Source: Marinilabilia salmonicolor (GTDB lineage: Bacteria > Bacteroidota > Bacteroidia > Bacteroidales > Marinilabiliaceae). From it: a stretch of 64,000 nucleotides of DNA. The position numbers were made by a program, and so were the translations under genes. The stretch's first letter is position 1. Each line of letters begins with the position of its first letter. The notes beneath the pieces are model-generated. The model made no database searches, was not told the DNA's origin, and saw only the letters and a list, made by a program, of their open reading frames with translations. Where the stretch lies: contig NZ_PVTS01000010.1 of the NCBI RefSeq assembly GCF_003003035.1, positions 62,001-126,000 on the forward strand. Direction: 5' to 3'. Positions 1 to 10,073 of this stretch are shown piece after piece.

Positions 1-1010
1 CTGGTCCAGGCAAAAATAGATGCAATGGGGTTGGTAGATGTCGGCTTTCCTGCCTGATGCTGACGGAAGTGACGAGTCACGGTACCATGCGCAGCTTCAG
101 CTTCCATGGTTTTCCCGTCCGGAGTAACCAATGTGGAAGTCATCAATCCCAGAGAACCGAATCCCTGTGCAAGAGTATCCGACTGCACATCACCATCATA
201 GTTTTTACACGCCCAGACAAACCGGCCATTCCACTTCAATGCTGCGGCAACCATATCATCAATCAAACGATGTTCATAAGTAATTCCCAACTCTTCAAAC
301 TTCGCTTTATAGTCACTTTCATAAATCTCCTGGAAGATGTCCTTGAAGCGTCCGTCGTATTTCTTGAGAATGGTATTCTTTGTAGAAAGATAGAGCGGCC
401 ACTTCTTCATGATGGCCTGGTTAAAACAGCTGTGTGCAAAACCACGGATACTCTCATCGGTATTATACATAGCCATGGCCACACCGTCTCCTTCAAAATC
501 ATATACATTAAACTCTTGAGCTTCAGACCCATCTTCAGGAGTAAAAGTAATGGTCAGTTTTCCTTTTCCTTTGGTCACGAAATCAGTGGCACGGTATTGA
601 TCACCAAAAGCATGACGACCAATGCATATAGGATGTTCCCATCCGGGAACAAGTCGGGGAACATTTTTTATAAGAATCGGCTCTCTGAAAACAGTACCTC
701 CGATGATATTCCGGATGGTTCCGTTGGGAGATCGCCACATTTGTTTCAGGCCAAACTCCTCCACCCTGTTTTCATCAGGGGTAATGGTAGCGCATTTAAT
801 ACCCACATGGTATTTCTGAATGGCCTTTGCAGCATCCACAGTGATCTGGTCATCCGAAGCATCACGACTCTCCATTCCCAGGTCGTAATATTTAATATCC
901 AGATCAAGATAAGGCAAAATAAGTTGTTCCTTAATCATTTTCCAGATGACCCTTGTCATCTCATCACCATCCAGTTCAACCACCGGATTCTGAACTTTAA
1001 TTTTCGTCAT
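1..1010 (-). CDS. icd: NADP-dependent isocitrate dehydrogenase, 3' part missing
   Basis: Oxidative decarboxylation of isocitrate to 2-oxoglutarate in the TCA cycle, cytoplasmic. The minus strand reads from ATG at 1008-1010 without a stop to the window edge (about 336 codons). The start reads [20 protein letters not shown], and conserved segments include [34 protein letters not shown] and, at the truncated end, [11 protein letters not shown]. These are the hallmarks of the dimeric eukaryote-like NADP-IDH family (usually about 400-410 residues), so roughly 70 residues lie outside the window. The open reading frame on the opposite strand is a shadow. Identification is firm. Confidence 0.95.
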   Translation of the reverse strand, partial: MTKIKVQNPVVELDGDEMTRVIWKMIKEQLILPYLDLDIKYYDLGMESRDASDDQITVDAAKAIQKYHVGIKCATITPDENRVEEFGLKQMWRSPNGTIRNIIGGTVFREPILIKNVPRLVPGWEHPICIGRHAFGDQYRATDFVTKGKGKLTITFTPEDGSEAQEFNVYDFEGDGVAMAMYNTDESIRGFAHSCFNQAIMKKWPLYLSTKNTILKKYDGRFKDIFQEIYESDYKAKFEELGITYEHRLIDDMVAAALKWNGRFVWACKNYDGDVQSDTLAQGFGSLGLMTSTLVTPDGKTMEAEAAHGTVTRHFRQHQAGKPTSTNPIASIFAWT

Positions 1011-1085
1011 AGGTCAATTGTTTGTATATCAATTAGGTCAAATAAACAGTTTACAAATGCACATGGTTCATGCCAGCAGGCAATT

Positions 1086-2803
1086 TTACTCAATATCGAG
1101 GTTCAACATATTGCGTAGTTTATCCAATGAGGGATTTTTTTCTGCCAGCACCTTATACTTATCAGCTGCAGTATAAGCCTTTTGAGGACCACTCTCCTCC
1201 CTGATGTACTCAGTCTCCAGACTTAGTTTGGCATTGCGAAGTTCTTTTTTGAGAAAATCAAAGAGTCCCTTTTTTTCCTTTAGCAACTCCACCTCCTGGG
1301 TTTCGTTCTTCAAAGGAAAAACCACTACTTTATCACCTTTCAGACGGGGCGAATGAGCGGTAAGCATACTGAAAAGACGGGGATTGGATTTCTCTACCGA
1401 ACGGGCATACCCATTCCATACCCGCTGCAACTGCTCGGGAGAAAAAGTCTCCTCCCAGGTTGGATCTATCCCGCTATCTGCTTCAACAACCTCCTGTTCC
1501 TCCCTGGCATTCTTCTGATTAGCAGAACCATTACCAGGTTTGGTAAAAGATTTTATGGAAACACTTTTGATTGTTTTCGGACCTTCTGTTTTTACAGACT
1601 GTCCTGAAACGCCTGCTGAACCAACCGCTTTTCCTGCCCCCGAAGCCTCGGATGCCGGCTTACTCTTCTCTCTTTCTGCTGCTTCAGCGGCTTCCTTCTC
1701 TACTTTTTTTTTTCGGTAAGCAGTCGCGACAGTTTGATGAGTGCAAATTCGGTATGCAAGCGTTTATTGCGGGCATTGCGAAACTGAATGTCACAATTGG
1801 TTGCAATGTCAAGGGCAGCTACCAGGAAGTCAACCGGACATGCCCTGGCCTGTTCCAGATATTTCTCCCGGATGGAAGCACCTACCTCAAGAAGAGCCAC
1901 AGTATTCTGATCCTTGCACATCATTAAATCGCGTAAATGACTGCAAAGGCCTGCCACAAAGTGACCGGCATCAAAACCATGATCCAGAATATCGTCCAGC
2001 AACAACAGTGTCTGAGTAGTATCCTCTTTCAAAAAGGCATCCACCAGTTTGAAATAGTAATCGTAATCCAACACATTAAGATTATCGATTACCTGCTGGT
2101 ACGAGATGTTTTTTCCTGAGAAGGCCACTATCTGGTCGAAGATGGACAGGGCATCGCGCATGGCACCATCAGCCTTTTGGGCGATCACATTCAGGCCCTC
2201 TTCTTCAGCAGTAACATCCTCTTTTTGGGCAACATATCTAAGATGCTCCACAGCATCCTCCACGGTAATCCGGTTAAAATCAAAGACCTGACAACGGGAA
2301 AGAATGGTGGGTAAAATTTTATGTTTTTCGGTGGTTGCCAGAATAAAAATGGCATGCTTGGGAGGCTCCTCCAGTGTTTTCAAAAAAGCATTAAAGGCCG
2401 CCTGCGAAAGCATGTGAACCTCGTCGATAATATAAACACTGTAGTGCCCCATTTGAGGGGGAACGCGTACTTTGTCAATCAGGGAGCGAATATCCTCCAC
2501 CGAATTGTTGCTGGCAGCATCCAGCTCATGAATATTGTAGGAACGGCTCTCGTTAAAGGAACGACAGGAATCACATTCATTACAAGCTTCGAAATCGGCC
2601 GAAATATTTTTACAGTTAATGGTCTTTGCAAAAATACGTGCACAGGTTGTTTTCCCGACACCACGCGGACCACAAAACAGGTAGGCATGCGCCAGTTGTT
2701 GATTTTTGATGGCATTTTTCAGGGTTGTAGTGATGTTTTTCTGACCTACAACCGAGTCAAATGTATCTGGTCGGTATTTTCGTGCCGAAACAATGTATTC
2801 CAT
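1086..2803 (-). CDS. dnaX: DNA polymerase III subunit gamma/tau; tau requires a -1 frameshift
   Basis: Clamp-loader ATPase of the replicative polymerase. The 0-frame product (2803 down to TAG at 1700-1702, 367 residues) has Walker A GPRGVGKT at 45-52, a four-cysteine zinc module (residues about 68-83), the DEVH Walker B and the sensor helices: a complete gamma-like protein. Directly before the TAG is GAA followed by eight more A's and G (A10 in all). In the -1 frame the reading continues without interruption through an Ala/Glu/Lys-rich linker and a tau-like C-terminal domain to a stop at 1086-1088, giving about 572 residues. The conserved 3' frame argues that both products are made, by ribosomal frameshifting or transcriptional slippage. 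A sequencing error in the homopolymer is the alternative. Confidence 0.92.
1700..1715 (-). promoter_or_regulatory. dnaX slippery A10 tract and gamma stop codon
   Basis: On the minus strand ten consecutive A's (1704-1713) are followed by GTAG, so the 0 frame reads GAA AAA AAA AAG TAG. Slipping back one base on AAA AAA gives AAA GTA GAG, the tau frame; insertion of one A by polymerase slippage would do the same. A GAAGCC/GGCTTC pairing about 10 and 50 nt downstream and a small CCGA/TCGG hairpin could act as stimulators, but these are weak. The position at the gamma/tau junction matches the recoding site of other dnaX genes. Confidence 0.75.
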
Positions 2804-2863
2804 AATTTTTTTCTATGAGCGCAACAAATATAATCAAAACGACCGGCTCAACCAACAATCTTA

Positions 2864-3595
2864 TCAATCGCGATGACGCAAAACTTCATAAATCAACACC
2901 CCGGCGGCTACGGAAACATTCAAAGAACCAATTTCTCCACGGATGGGAATAGAAACGTGAGCATCTGCCAGTTTGAGTAACTGCCCTGACACCCCTTTGT
3001 CCTCGGCTCCCATTATAAGAGCAACCGCTCCTTTGTAATCGGCCTTGCGATAATCGATATCGCCCTTTTCCGATGCTGCAGCAATCGTGAATTTGCGATC
3101 TTTCAGATGCCTCAATACATAGTAAAGGTTTTTTTCACGGCATACAGGCACCCGAAACAAAGCTCCTGCAGATGTCTTGATGGCATCAGAAGTCACAGAA
3201 ACGCTACCTTTTTCGGGAAGCACAATGGCATCCACACCGGCACATTCGGCAGTGCGGGCAATTGCTCCAAAATTCCGCACATCTGTAATACCGTCCAGAA
3301 TCAGCACAAAAGGTTCTTTACCTTGTTCCAACAAATCCTCCACCACTTTCTCGATGTTGTGGTATTCCACAGGTGGCAGATACGCAACCACTCCCTGATG
3401 ATTGTTCTTGGTAGCCCAGTCAATGCGCTCGGGCTTCACCTTCTTAAATGTAATATCCTTTTCGCGAATAAGATCCTGCAGTTCCTTTGCAAGGTTTCCT
3501 TTCAGGTTTTCGCTGATGAGTACTCTTTCTATGTCGCGACCGCCCTGAATGGCTTCCATTACCGCACGAATTCCGTATATTATCTCTTTTGCCAT
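2864..3595 (-). CDS. rlmB: 23S rRNA 2'-O-methyltransferase, RlmB/TrmH (SpoU) family
   Basis: A 243-residue SpoU-family methyltransferase. It starts MAKEIIYGIRAVMEAIQ, the typical N-terminal substrate-binding domain (about 1-75), followed by the knotted SPOUT domain with motif 1 NFGAIARTAEC, motif 2 MGAEDKG and motif 3 IPIRGEIGSLNVSVAAG. The family methylates the ribose of G2251 (E. coli numbering) in 23S rRNA, using S-adenosylmethionine. It sits about 60 bp upstream of dnaX on the same strand and may be co-transcribed. The assignment to RlmB rather than another TrmH paralogue rests on length and overall sequence. Confidence 0.9.
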   Translation of the reverse strand: MAKEIIYGIRAVMEAIQGGRDIERVLISENLKGNLAKELQDLIREKDITFKKVKPERIDWATKNNHQGVVAYLPPVEYHNIEKVVEDLLEQGKEPFVLILDGITDVRNFGAIARTAECAGVDAIVLPEKGSVSVTSDAIKTSAGALFRVPVCREKNLYYVLRHLKDRKFTIAAASEKGDIDYRKADYKGAVALIMGAEDKGVSGQLLKLADAHVSIPIRGEIGSLNVSVAAGVLIYEVLRHRD

Positions 3596-3615
3596 GTTAT
3601 TAGTTTTTAGTCAGT

Positions 3616-3648
3616 AGAGGTTAGAGGTTAGAGGTTAGAGGTTAGAGG
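3616..3648. repeat. Heptanucleotide tandem repeat (TTAGAGG)n
   Basis: Between rlmB and the ABC-F gene the 7-mer TTAGAGG is repeated four times in perfect register with a partial fifth unit. It lies between the rlmB start and the 3' end of the ABC-F gene and encodes nothing. Such short perfect arrays can vary in copy number. Confidence 0.85.
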
Positions 3649-3654
3649 GTTGAG

Positions 3655-5625
3655 TCAGGCACTTTCATCCAGTACATTTCTTTTTTGTTGCAACTCTTCC
3701 AGCTCAAGATGTGCCACTTCCCATTCCTCCATTGCGGCATCCAGATTTTTTTGAATTTTCTGATACATCTCGAAGACAGCGGGATCGGAAGCTTTTTCAG
3801 GATTTTCCATAACGGCAGACAAGCCTTCCAGCTCCTTTTCCAAACGTGCGATATCTTCTTCGGATTTGGACACCTCGTTTTCAGCCTTTTTAATACGCTT
3901 ATTCAATTCTTTTCGTTCGGCGAAGGCAACCTTGCCTGACTGGCCCGACGAGGCTCCTGACACCTCCGAATCGGTCTTGTTGGCTTTGAGAGGCACCCGC
4001 TCCAGCTCCTGAAGGGTGTCCATCTTTTTCTTTCGAAGAAATTCATATATTCCCCCAAGATGCACTTTGGTCTTTTTATTGGTAAACTCAAAAATCCGGT
4101 CCACCAAACCATCCAGAAACTCCCTGTCGTGCGAGACCACCAGCACAGATCCTTCAAAATCATTCAGTGCCTGTTTCAAAATATCCTTCGAACGCATATC
4201 CAGGTGATTGGTCGGTTCGTCAAGCACCAGGAAGTTCACAGGCTCCAGCAAAAGCATAACCATGGCCAGCCGGGTACGTTCGCCCCCCGACAACACGGAG
4301 ACTTTTTTATCCACCTCCTCACCGCTAAACAAAAAAGCGCCCAGCAAATCTCTGACTTTGGTGCGAATATCTCCGGTGGCCACTTTATCAACGGTCTCAA
4401 AAACCGTGAGATTTTCATCCAGCCTTTCAGCCTGATTCTGGGCAAAGTATCCAATCTTAACCTGATGCCCCAGCTTCACGGTTCCTTCGTGCTGCAGCTC
4501 CTGCATGATAATTCGGGCCAGCGTGGTTTTTCCTTCTCCGTTTTTCCCCACAAAGGCCACTTTCTCTCCCCGTTCAATATCAAAATCTATATCGTCGAGC
4601 ACCAACAGGTCACCATACGATTTGGAAACATGCTTTCCGCTGACCGTAAGCTTTCCGGAATGCGGAGCGGGCGGAAACTTAATATTTAACTTACTGTTAT
4701 CGAATTCATCCACCTCAATGCGGTCCATTTTCTCAAGCTGCTTAATGCGCGACTGCACCTGCACTGCTTTGGTAGCTTTGTATCTAAAACGTTCGATAAA
4801 CTGCTCGGTATCTTCAATCTTTTTTTGCTGATTGCGATAAGCAGCCAGCTGTTGCTCCCGTCTTTCGTGCCTCAGGGTCACAAACTGTGAATAGGAAGCT
4901 TTGTAATCGTAAATCCGGCCCAACGAAATTTCGATGGTTCTGGTGGTTACGTTATCCAAAAAAGCTTTATCGTGCGAAATAAGCACCACCGCGCCACTGT
5001 AATTCTTGAGAAAATCTTCGAGCCATGTAATAGACTCAATATCCAGATGGTTCGTTGGCTCATCCAACAGAAACAAATCGGGCTTTCGCAGCAATATCTT
5101 AGCCAGTTCTATACGCATTCTCCACCCACCACTAAACTCGGACGTGGGTCGCTCAAAGTCGGAAGGTTTAAAACCCAGACCTTTCAGTGTAACCTCTATG
5201 CGTGACCGGTAATCGTGCCCCCCAAACATATTAAAACGTTCGTTGGCTTCAGTCAGCTTATCTATCAACGAAAGATATTCCTCCGAGTGATAGTCTTCCC
5301 GATGGTGAATGGCCTGGGTAAGCTCTTCAATCTGCTTTTCCAGTTTCTTGATTTCAGAAAAAGCCTGTTCTGTCTCCTCAAAAACAGAGAACCGGTCATC
5401 GTGCTTCATCACCTGCGGCAGATACCCCACCGAAAAGTCACGAGGCATCGTTACCTCGCCCGATGTGGGCTCCTGCGCTCCGGTAATCACCTTCAGCAGG
5501 GTAGTTTTACCGGCACCATTCTTCCCTACCAGGCCTATTCTATCGCGCGGGTTGATCAGAAACGAAACATCCTCGAAAAGCAAAAAGGTACCAAAATCAA
5601 GTGTCAGTTGGTTAACAGAAACCAT
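3655..5625 (-). CDS. ABC-F family ATPase
   Basis: A soluble twin-ATPase protein of 656 residues with no membrane segments. The first ABC domain has Walker A GKNGAGKT at 34-41, signature SGGWRMR and Walker B LLDEPTNHLD; the second has GKNGEGKT, LSGGERTR and LVLDEPTNHLD. Between them lies the charged linker of ABC-F proteins, and the C-terminal 90 residues form a predicted coiled coil rich in Glu and Lys. ABC-F proteins act on the ribosome (translation factors, antibiotic protection) rather than in transport. The sequence resembles the YheS/Uup-type housekeeping members; nothing points specifically to resistance. It sits upstream of rlmB in the same direction. Confidence 0.88.
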   Translation of the reverse strand: MVSVNQLTLDFGTFLLFEDVSFLINPRDRIGLVGKNGAGKTTLLKVITGAQEPTSGEVTMPRDFSVGYLPQVMKHDDRFSVFEETEQAFSEIKKLEKQIEELTQAIHHREDYHSEEYLSLIDKLTEANERFNMFGGHDYRSRIEVTLKGLGFKPSDFERPTSEFSGGWRMRIELAKILLRKPDLFLLDEPTNHLDIESITWLEDFLKNYSGAVVLISHDKAFLDNVTTRTIEISLGRIYDYKASYSQFVTLRHERREQQLAAYRNQQKKIEDTEQFIERFRYKATKAVQVQSRIKQLEKMDRIEVDEFDNSKLNIKFPPAPHSGKLTVSGKHVSKSYGDLLVLDDIDFDIERGEKVAFVGKNGEGKTTLARIIMQELQHEGTVKLGHQVKIGYFAQNQAERLDENLTVFETVDKVATGDIRTKVRDLLGAFLFSGEEVDKKVSVLSGGERTRLAMVMLLLEPVNFLVLDEPTNHLDMRSKDILKQALNDFEGSVLVVSHDREFLDGLVDRIFEFTNKKTKVHLGGIYEFLRKKKMDTLQELERVPLKANKTDSEVSGASSGQSGKVAFAERKELNKRIKKAENEVSKSEEDIARLEKELEGLSAVMENPEKASDPAVFEMYQKIQKNLDAAMEEWEVAHLELEELQQKRNVLDESA

Positions 5626-5637
5626 ATAAATAAAAAC

Positions 5638-8091
5638 TTAAAACGATTCAATAGTATTGTTGTCATCATCCCCTATGGGAAGCATGGGTTGAAAAGATAT
5701 TACAGGTGTCCGAACGACCTTGTAACCGGGCAGGAATCTGAGCATAAAAATTCCGTCGTTGTAAAAGCCTCCCCAGTTGGAAATGCGTTTAAAGGAAAAA
5801 TTAAACTGAACAGGCTGAACATCCAGCAGTGGTTCGGGACAGAATTCAAAATACGCTCCCCTCCGGGTCAGCGAGGAGATAAAATAGTAAGCCACATCAT
5901 ATCCCCAGGCTCCGTAACGCGAATAACCTGATGAGGAGGAGGAATTCTGAAAATAGGATGAAACAGCATGCGGTTCTGTATGGTACCAACTTCTGTATTT
6001 CTCTATAAAATCCTGTGTTTCATCACTCTCATAATCGAAAGCAAAAAATGTAAAGAGCTGCGTATTAAGAGTGAACATATCTTCAGGCTCAATGGACTGG
6101 GCCCTGAGCCATTCAGTCATTCCGAAAAGAGAAATGTTTATTTTTCCTTTCTCTGCAATACCGGCCAAAGTTGGAACAATCTTCGAAATGGTTGCTTCAC
6201 TATTGGTGGGCACCACCACAAAATTCTTTTTCACGGGATCCAGTAAAGCCTCCAGGTTGGTCATATCCTCTTTTCCCATCATCCGGTACTCCCGGTAATT
6301 CATGTCCTTATTCAGAGAAAACTCATTAAAAAACACCGTTTGCCGGAAATTATCCAGAAATGCAGATGCATAAGGATCCTCGCCTTCAGGGATAATGGCC
6401 AGAAGATTGTAAGACTCTGACTGACGAACTATTTCATTGGCCATCTTATCAAAAAGCAAAGTATCGGGGGTATTGACCTGGAACACATAAGGATTTCTGT
6501 CGAGAACCGGATTGACATTCGACAATGGATAAACCAGTTTAATCTGATGCTTTATGGAAAATTCGGAAACCACATCCAGATCATCGGAACGTGCAGGACC
6601 AATTATGATATCCACCTCTTTCAATTCAGGATTGGAATTCAGTAAAAGTTCAATATTTCCATTATTCTGGGTGATATCGTAAACAGAAAGATCCACATTG
6701 ACGTTCTCTTCTTTCAATTTATCCAGGGCCAGCAAAACACCTTCATAAAACTCCACGAAAATTCGTGATCGTCGCGATATCACCGGATATTTCCGGGGAG
6801 TTCGGATGGTATCGCCGTTTTCAACTTTGACAATAACATTGGCTTCATCGGTGGCATCAAGGGCAAAAGGCAATAAAACCGCTACTTTTGCCGGCCGGGA
6901 AAAACCAATCCCCTCATTGTTGTCACAAAGATTTTTGGCCGGAATAAATCTTTCCACTTTCAGGGAATCAGGAACGCCGGCAACCATTTCATCGTGCTCC
7001 TCCACACCCGGAATATTCTGTACAAACCACTGATCCATGGGAATATTGAGTTCCGTACCTTTTTTCAGGTTTGAGAAATCAACATCCGGATTGACCTTGC
7101 GGATGGTTTCCATATCCACATTATACTGGCGGGAAATAGAAAACAGGGTTTCCTTACGCTTTACCTTGTGCCGTTCAAAAAGATTCTGCTGATCTTCAGA
7201 TGTCGCGACCTGTTGCTCCGAGTCACGCGGAATACGCAACATGTACCCCGGCTTAAGGTCATTGGTATCCACATCAGGATTTGCATCCCGAATAGTGTTA
7301 AGATCAACCTGATAACGTTTACTGATGGAATACAACGTTTGTCCTGGCCTGATTTCATGATAGATGTAACCCTCTCCCTGAATCACACCTGCATCTTCCT
7401 TTGTTGAGGAAGCGGCGGTTTCAGCGAATTCAGCAACCCTGGGTATTCGCACGAGAGAACCGGGCAACAAACTGCCGCTGCGCAGTCCCGGATTGTTTTG
7501 CAAAATACCTTCAACCGTTACATTGTATCTTCTGGCAAGCGAATAAAGTGTATTTCCCGGCTGAACCTCATGATAAATAAATTGGTCCTCATCTTTTTGC
7601 TGCTCCTGACGGGGTTCTTCTTTTTTTACAGGCACACGAATAATACTTCCCACAATCAGTTGCTTCTCCGACCCGGCATTGTGCTCGTAGATATCGTGTA
7701 CATCAACTCCATATTTCCGGGAAATAAACCAGGCTGTCTGCCCTTTCTCCACGGTATGGAGAATAAAATCCCCCGACCGGGCCATATTGTTTTTGTTATC
7801 GTTGCGTCCTTCAATAACAGGGATTTTAATTACCTGATCCTTTTTCAGACCTTCTTCCAGTTCCGGATTGGCTTCCAAAATCTCCTGTTGGGTAACATTG
7901 TAACGGCGGGCAAGTGCAAAGAACCCTTCTCCCTGCTTAACCACGTGTAGGAAATATTCATGACCGTCAACCACAATCCGATGTTCTCCGGGGCCCCGGG
8001 TTTGCTGTTCCTGAGCAACTGACAAAGAAGTTGTCAACAACCAAATGACTAAAACAAAAATACCATTGAGGCGGAAAGTACTATTTAACAT
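5638..8091 (-). CDS. Secreted protein with five LysM domains and a periplasmic-binding-like domain
   Basis: About 817 residues from the ATG at 8089-8091, chosen because it gives a standard signal peptide (MLNSTFRLNGIFVLVIWLL then SVAQ); an ATG 36 nt upstream is possible but would put extra polar residues before it. Five LysM peptidoglycan-binding repeats occupy the N-terminal 350 residues, each with a Y/F-x-x-HxVxxGxTxxxIxRxYxV core and an ending like xIxIP. The remaining ~400 residues resemble type 1 periplasmic-binding proteins (Peripla_BP_6, as in amino-acid ABC transporters), for example VAVLLPFALDA and the IIGPARSDD segment. No transporter genes are adjacent, so a cell-wall-anchored sensor or scaffold role is an inference. 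Confidence 0.8.
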   Translation of the reverse strand: MLNSTFRLNGIFVLVIWLLTTSLSVAQEQQTRGPGEHRIVVDGHEYFLHVVKQGEGFFALARRYNVTQQEILEANPELEEGLKKDQVIKIPVIEGRNDNKNNMARSGDFILHTVEKGQTAWFISRKYGVDVHDIYEHNAGSEKQLIVGSIIRVPVKKEEPRQEQQKDEDQFIYHEVQPGNTLYSLARRYNVTVEGILQNNPGLRSGSLLPGSLVRIPRVAEFAETAASSTKEDAGVIQGEGYIYHEIRPGQTLYSISKRYQVDLNTIRDANPDVDTNDLKPGYMLRIPRDSEQQVATSEDQQNLFERHKVKRKETLFSISRQYNVDMETIRKVNPDVDFSNLKKGTELNIPMDQWFVQNIPGVEEHDEMVAGVPDSLKVERFIPAKNLCDNNEGIGFSRPAKVAVLLPFALDATDEANVIVKVENGDTIRTPRKYPVISRRSRIFVEFYEGVLLALDKLKEENVNVDLSVYDITQNNGNIELLLNSNPELKEVDIIIGPARSDDLDVVSEFSIKHQIKLVYPLSNVNPVLDRNPYVFQVNTPDTLLFDKMANEIVRQSESYNLLAIIPEGEDPYASAFLDNFRQTVFFNEFSLNKDMNYREYRMMGKEDMTNLEALLDPVKKNFVVVPTNSEATISKIVPTLAGIAEKGKINISLFGMTEWLRAQSIEPEDMFTLNTQLFTFFAFDYESDETQDFIEKYRSWYHTEPHAVSSYFQNSSSSSGYSRYGAWGYDVAYYFISSLTRRGAYFEFCPEPLLDVQPVQFNFSFKRISNWGGFYNDGIFMLRFLPGYKVVRTPVISFQPMLPIGDDDNNTIESF

Positions 8092-8206
8092 GATCAAACT
8101 TTTCAAAATCGTTTTTTTCTGGCACACAAAATTCGCAAAAATTCATCAAAGAAAGTACCAAAGATATGCTTTTTAAAAGAAAGAATCGAAGAGCAATCAA
8201 AAAACC

Positions 8207-8242
8207 AAAGCCCCATTCAGACGAAAAATCTGATGAGGCTTT
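8207..8242 (-). terminator. Rho-independent terminator of dnaA
   Basis: On the minus strand AAAGCCTCAT pairs with ATGGGGCTTT (one G-U pair), extended inward by CAGA/TCTG past a one-base bulge, and is followed by a T-rich run. It lies about 80 bp downstream of the dnaA stop codon. Confidence 0.75.
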
Positions 8243-8324
8243 CTGTTTTTACAAACTGAAACTTGTGCTATCGGAAACAAAAAGACAAAAAAAATTTGAA
8301 TTGTGTCCGAATAAAAAATAAGTT

Positions 8325-9776
8325 TTACTGACGCAGGAGTCCTTCAATCTCTTTCAACTGATGTTTAAACTCGGTATTGGTCTCCTGCAGGTTTTTCACA
8401 GCCTTGCAGGCATGCAATACAGTAGCATGATCGCGCTGACCAATCTGAGAGCCAATGGACGAGAGCGATGAATTGGTTAAATTCTTGGAAAAGAACATGG
8501 CAACCTGTCTGGCCTGTACAATCTCCCGTTTTCTGGTTTTCGACTGCAAAGCATCCATATTTATGCCATAAAAATCGCAAACTTTCCGCTGAATCTGATC
8601 CACGGTAATTTCGCGCTGTGGCTTACTTACCAACCGGTTAACCACGGTACTGGCTATATCAAGTGTAATTTCGGCCCTGTTGAGTGTGGACATTGCCAAA
8701 AGGGAAATCAATGCCCCCTCCAGTTCACGTACATTGTCGGTAATGTGCGAGGCAATGTAATGAACAATTTCATCCGAGACCGAAATACCGTCCTTATAAA
8801 TCTTGGTTTTTAAAATATCTACCCGGGTATTGAAATCGGGAGATTGTAAATCAGCCGGCAAGCCCCATTTAAAACGGGTCAGAAGTCTTTCCTTCATCCC
8901 CTTGAGTGCCACCGGAGCTTTATCAGAGGTCAGAATCAGCTGTTTCCCCGACTGATGCAGGTGATTAAAAATGTGGAAGAAAGTATTCTGAGTTCCTTCC
9001 TTTCCGGCAAGTTCCTGAATATCATCAATGATCAACACATCAATCATCTGATAGAAATGCATAAAATCATTGGCAGAATTCCGGGCCACCGAATCGGTAT
9101 ATTGGGTGGTAAACTTATTGGCACTTACATAAAGAACGGTCTTTTCAGGATATTGCTTCTTTACCTCAATACCAATGGCCTGAGCCAGGTGCGTTTTACC
9201 TAAACCACTGTTTCCATACAAAAACAAAGGATTAAAAGCAGTTTTACCCGGATTTTTGGCTACCGCTTCACTTGCCGATCGTGCAAGACGATTGCAATCT
9301 CCTTCCACAAAATTATCAAAGGAATATTCGGGATTTAATTGTGGATCAATGTCCAGTTTTTTTACTCCCGGTATTATAAAAGGATTTCTGATTTGCGGCT
9401 GATCCTGACGGGAGTATTTTTTATCCACAGCACGATTGCGTAAGTCATGACGTTCGGCAGCCGGATAATTCACGGTGTAAGAGTTGGAAGCAGAAGGAGT
9501 ATGTTTACGAGCCATTACCACGCTGTATTCAAGCTTGGCTCCCGAACCGATAATTTCCCGAAGCGCCTTTCCGACCAGCTTAATATACTGCTCCTCAATG
9601 AATTCGTAAAAATAATAAGTAGGCACCTGAATCGTCAGCACTCTCTGCTCCAGTTTAAGTGGAACAATGGGTTCAAACCAGGTTTGAAAATCGTTTACCG
9701 GGATTGACGCCTGAATGTAATTTAAACACTCAGCCCATATTTGCTTATGATCCAGTTTGGTTTCTATGCCTTCCAT
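8325..9776 (-). CDS. dnaA: Chromosomal replication initiator protein DnaA
   Basis: A 483-residue replication initiator. Domain I (1-95) carries the typical WFEP segment, followed by a variable linker. The AAA+ domain has Walker A GNSGLGKT at 188-195 and Walker B LIIDDIQ ending near 254. The C-terminal DNA-binding domain contains the DnaA signature around RDHATVLHACKAV. Length and order are normal. The start ATG is at 9774-9776. A perfect DnaA-box sequence, TTATCCACA, occurs inside the gene at 9421-9429, but it also simply encodes VDKK. Confidence 0.97.
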   Translation of the reverse strand: MEGIETKLDHKQIWAECLNYIQASIPVNDFQTWFEPIVPLKLEQRVLTIQVPTYYFYEFIEEQYIKLVGKALREIIGSGAKLEYSVVMARKHTPSASNSYTVNYPAAERHDLRNRAVDKKYSRQDQPQIRNPFIIPGVKKLDIDPQLNPEYSFDNFVEGDCNRLARSASEAVAKNPGKTAFNPLFLYGNSGLGKTHLAQAIGIEVKKQYPEKTVLYVSANKFTTQYTDSVARNSANDFMHFYQMIDVLIIDDIQELAGKEGTQNTFFHIFNHLHQSGKQLILTSDKAPVALKGMKERLLTRFKWGLPADLQSPDFNTRVDILKTKIYKDGISVSDEIVHYIASHITDNVRELEGALISLLAMSTLNRAEITLDIASTVVNRLVSKPQREITVDQIQRKVCDFYGINMDALQSKTRKREIVQARQVAMFFSKNLTNSSLSSIGSQIGQRDHATVLHACKAVKNLQETNTEFKHQLKEIEGLLRQ

Positions 9777-10073
9777 TTTTACAATATGTTAATAATTCGT
9801 GCTTCGGTAAGGACAAAATTTGCTAAAAAAAACTGGAAAAAAAAATGGGTTATGGGTTGAAATTTCACGAATTACTTTATCCTGTTAATAGTCAAACCAT
9901 TGAAATTAACCATGAATAACAACTTGATAATCAGCAACAAACTAAATAAATTTAACTTTCAGTTAACATACACAAACACTTGAAAGAAAGGAGGTTGAAT
10001 CCGATTTTGAAAAAAAATTACTTTTTCATCAAAATCTTTTTTTTGCTCATTCTATTTAACAATAAGTAAGCTG
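9777..10073. other. AT-rich intergenic region upstream of dnaA
   Basis: About 300 bp of AT-rich DNA with several A/T runs between dnaA and the MCE gene. No clear DnaA-box cluster, no small reading frame with good start context and no convincing -33/-7 pair was found. It could hold the dnaA promoter; evidence for an origin here is lacking. Confidence 0.5.

Noticed and set aside
57-1118. Long plus-strand reading frame opposite isocitrate dehydrogenase
   Set aside because: The minus strand encodes a clear Icd protein; the plus-strand translation has no family features.
9421-9429. Perfect DnaA box TTATCCACA as an origin signal
   Set aside because: It is single, lies inside the dnaA coding sequence as codons for VDKK, and no box cluster or unwinding element is seen near it.
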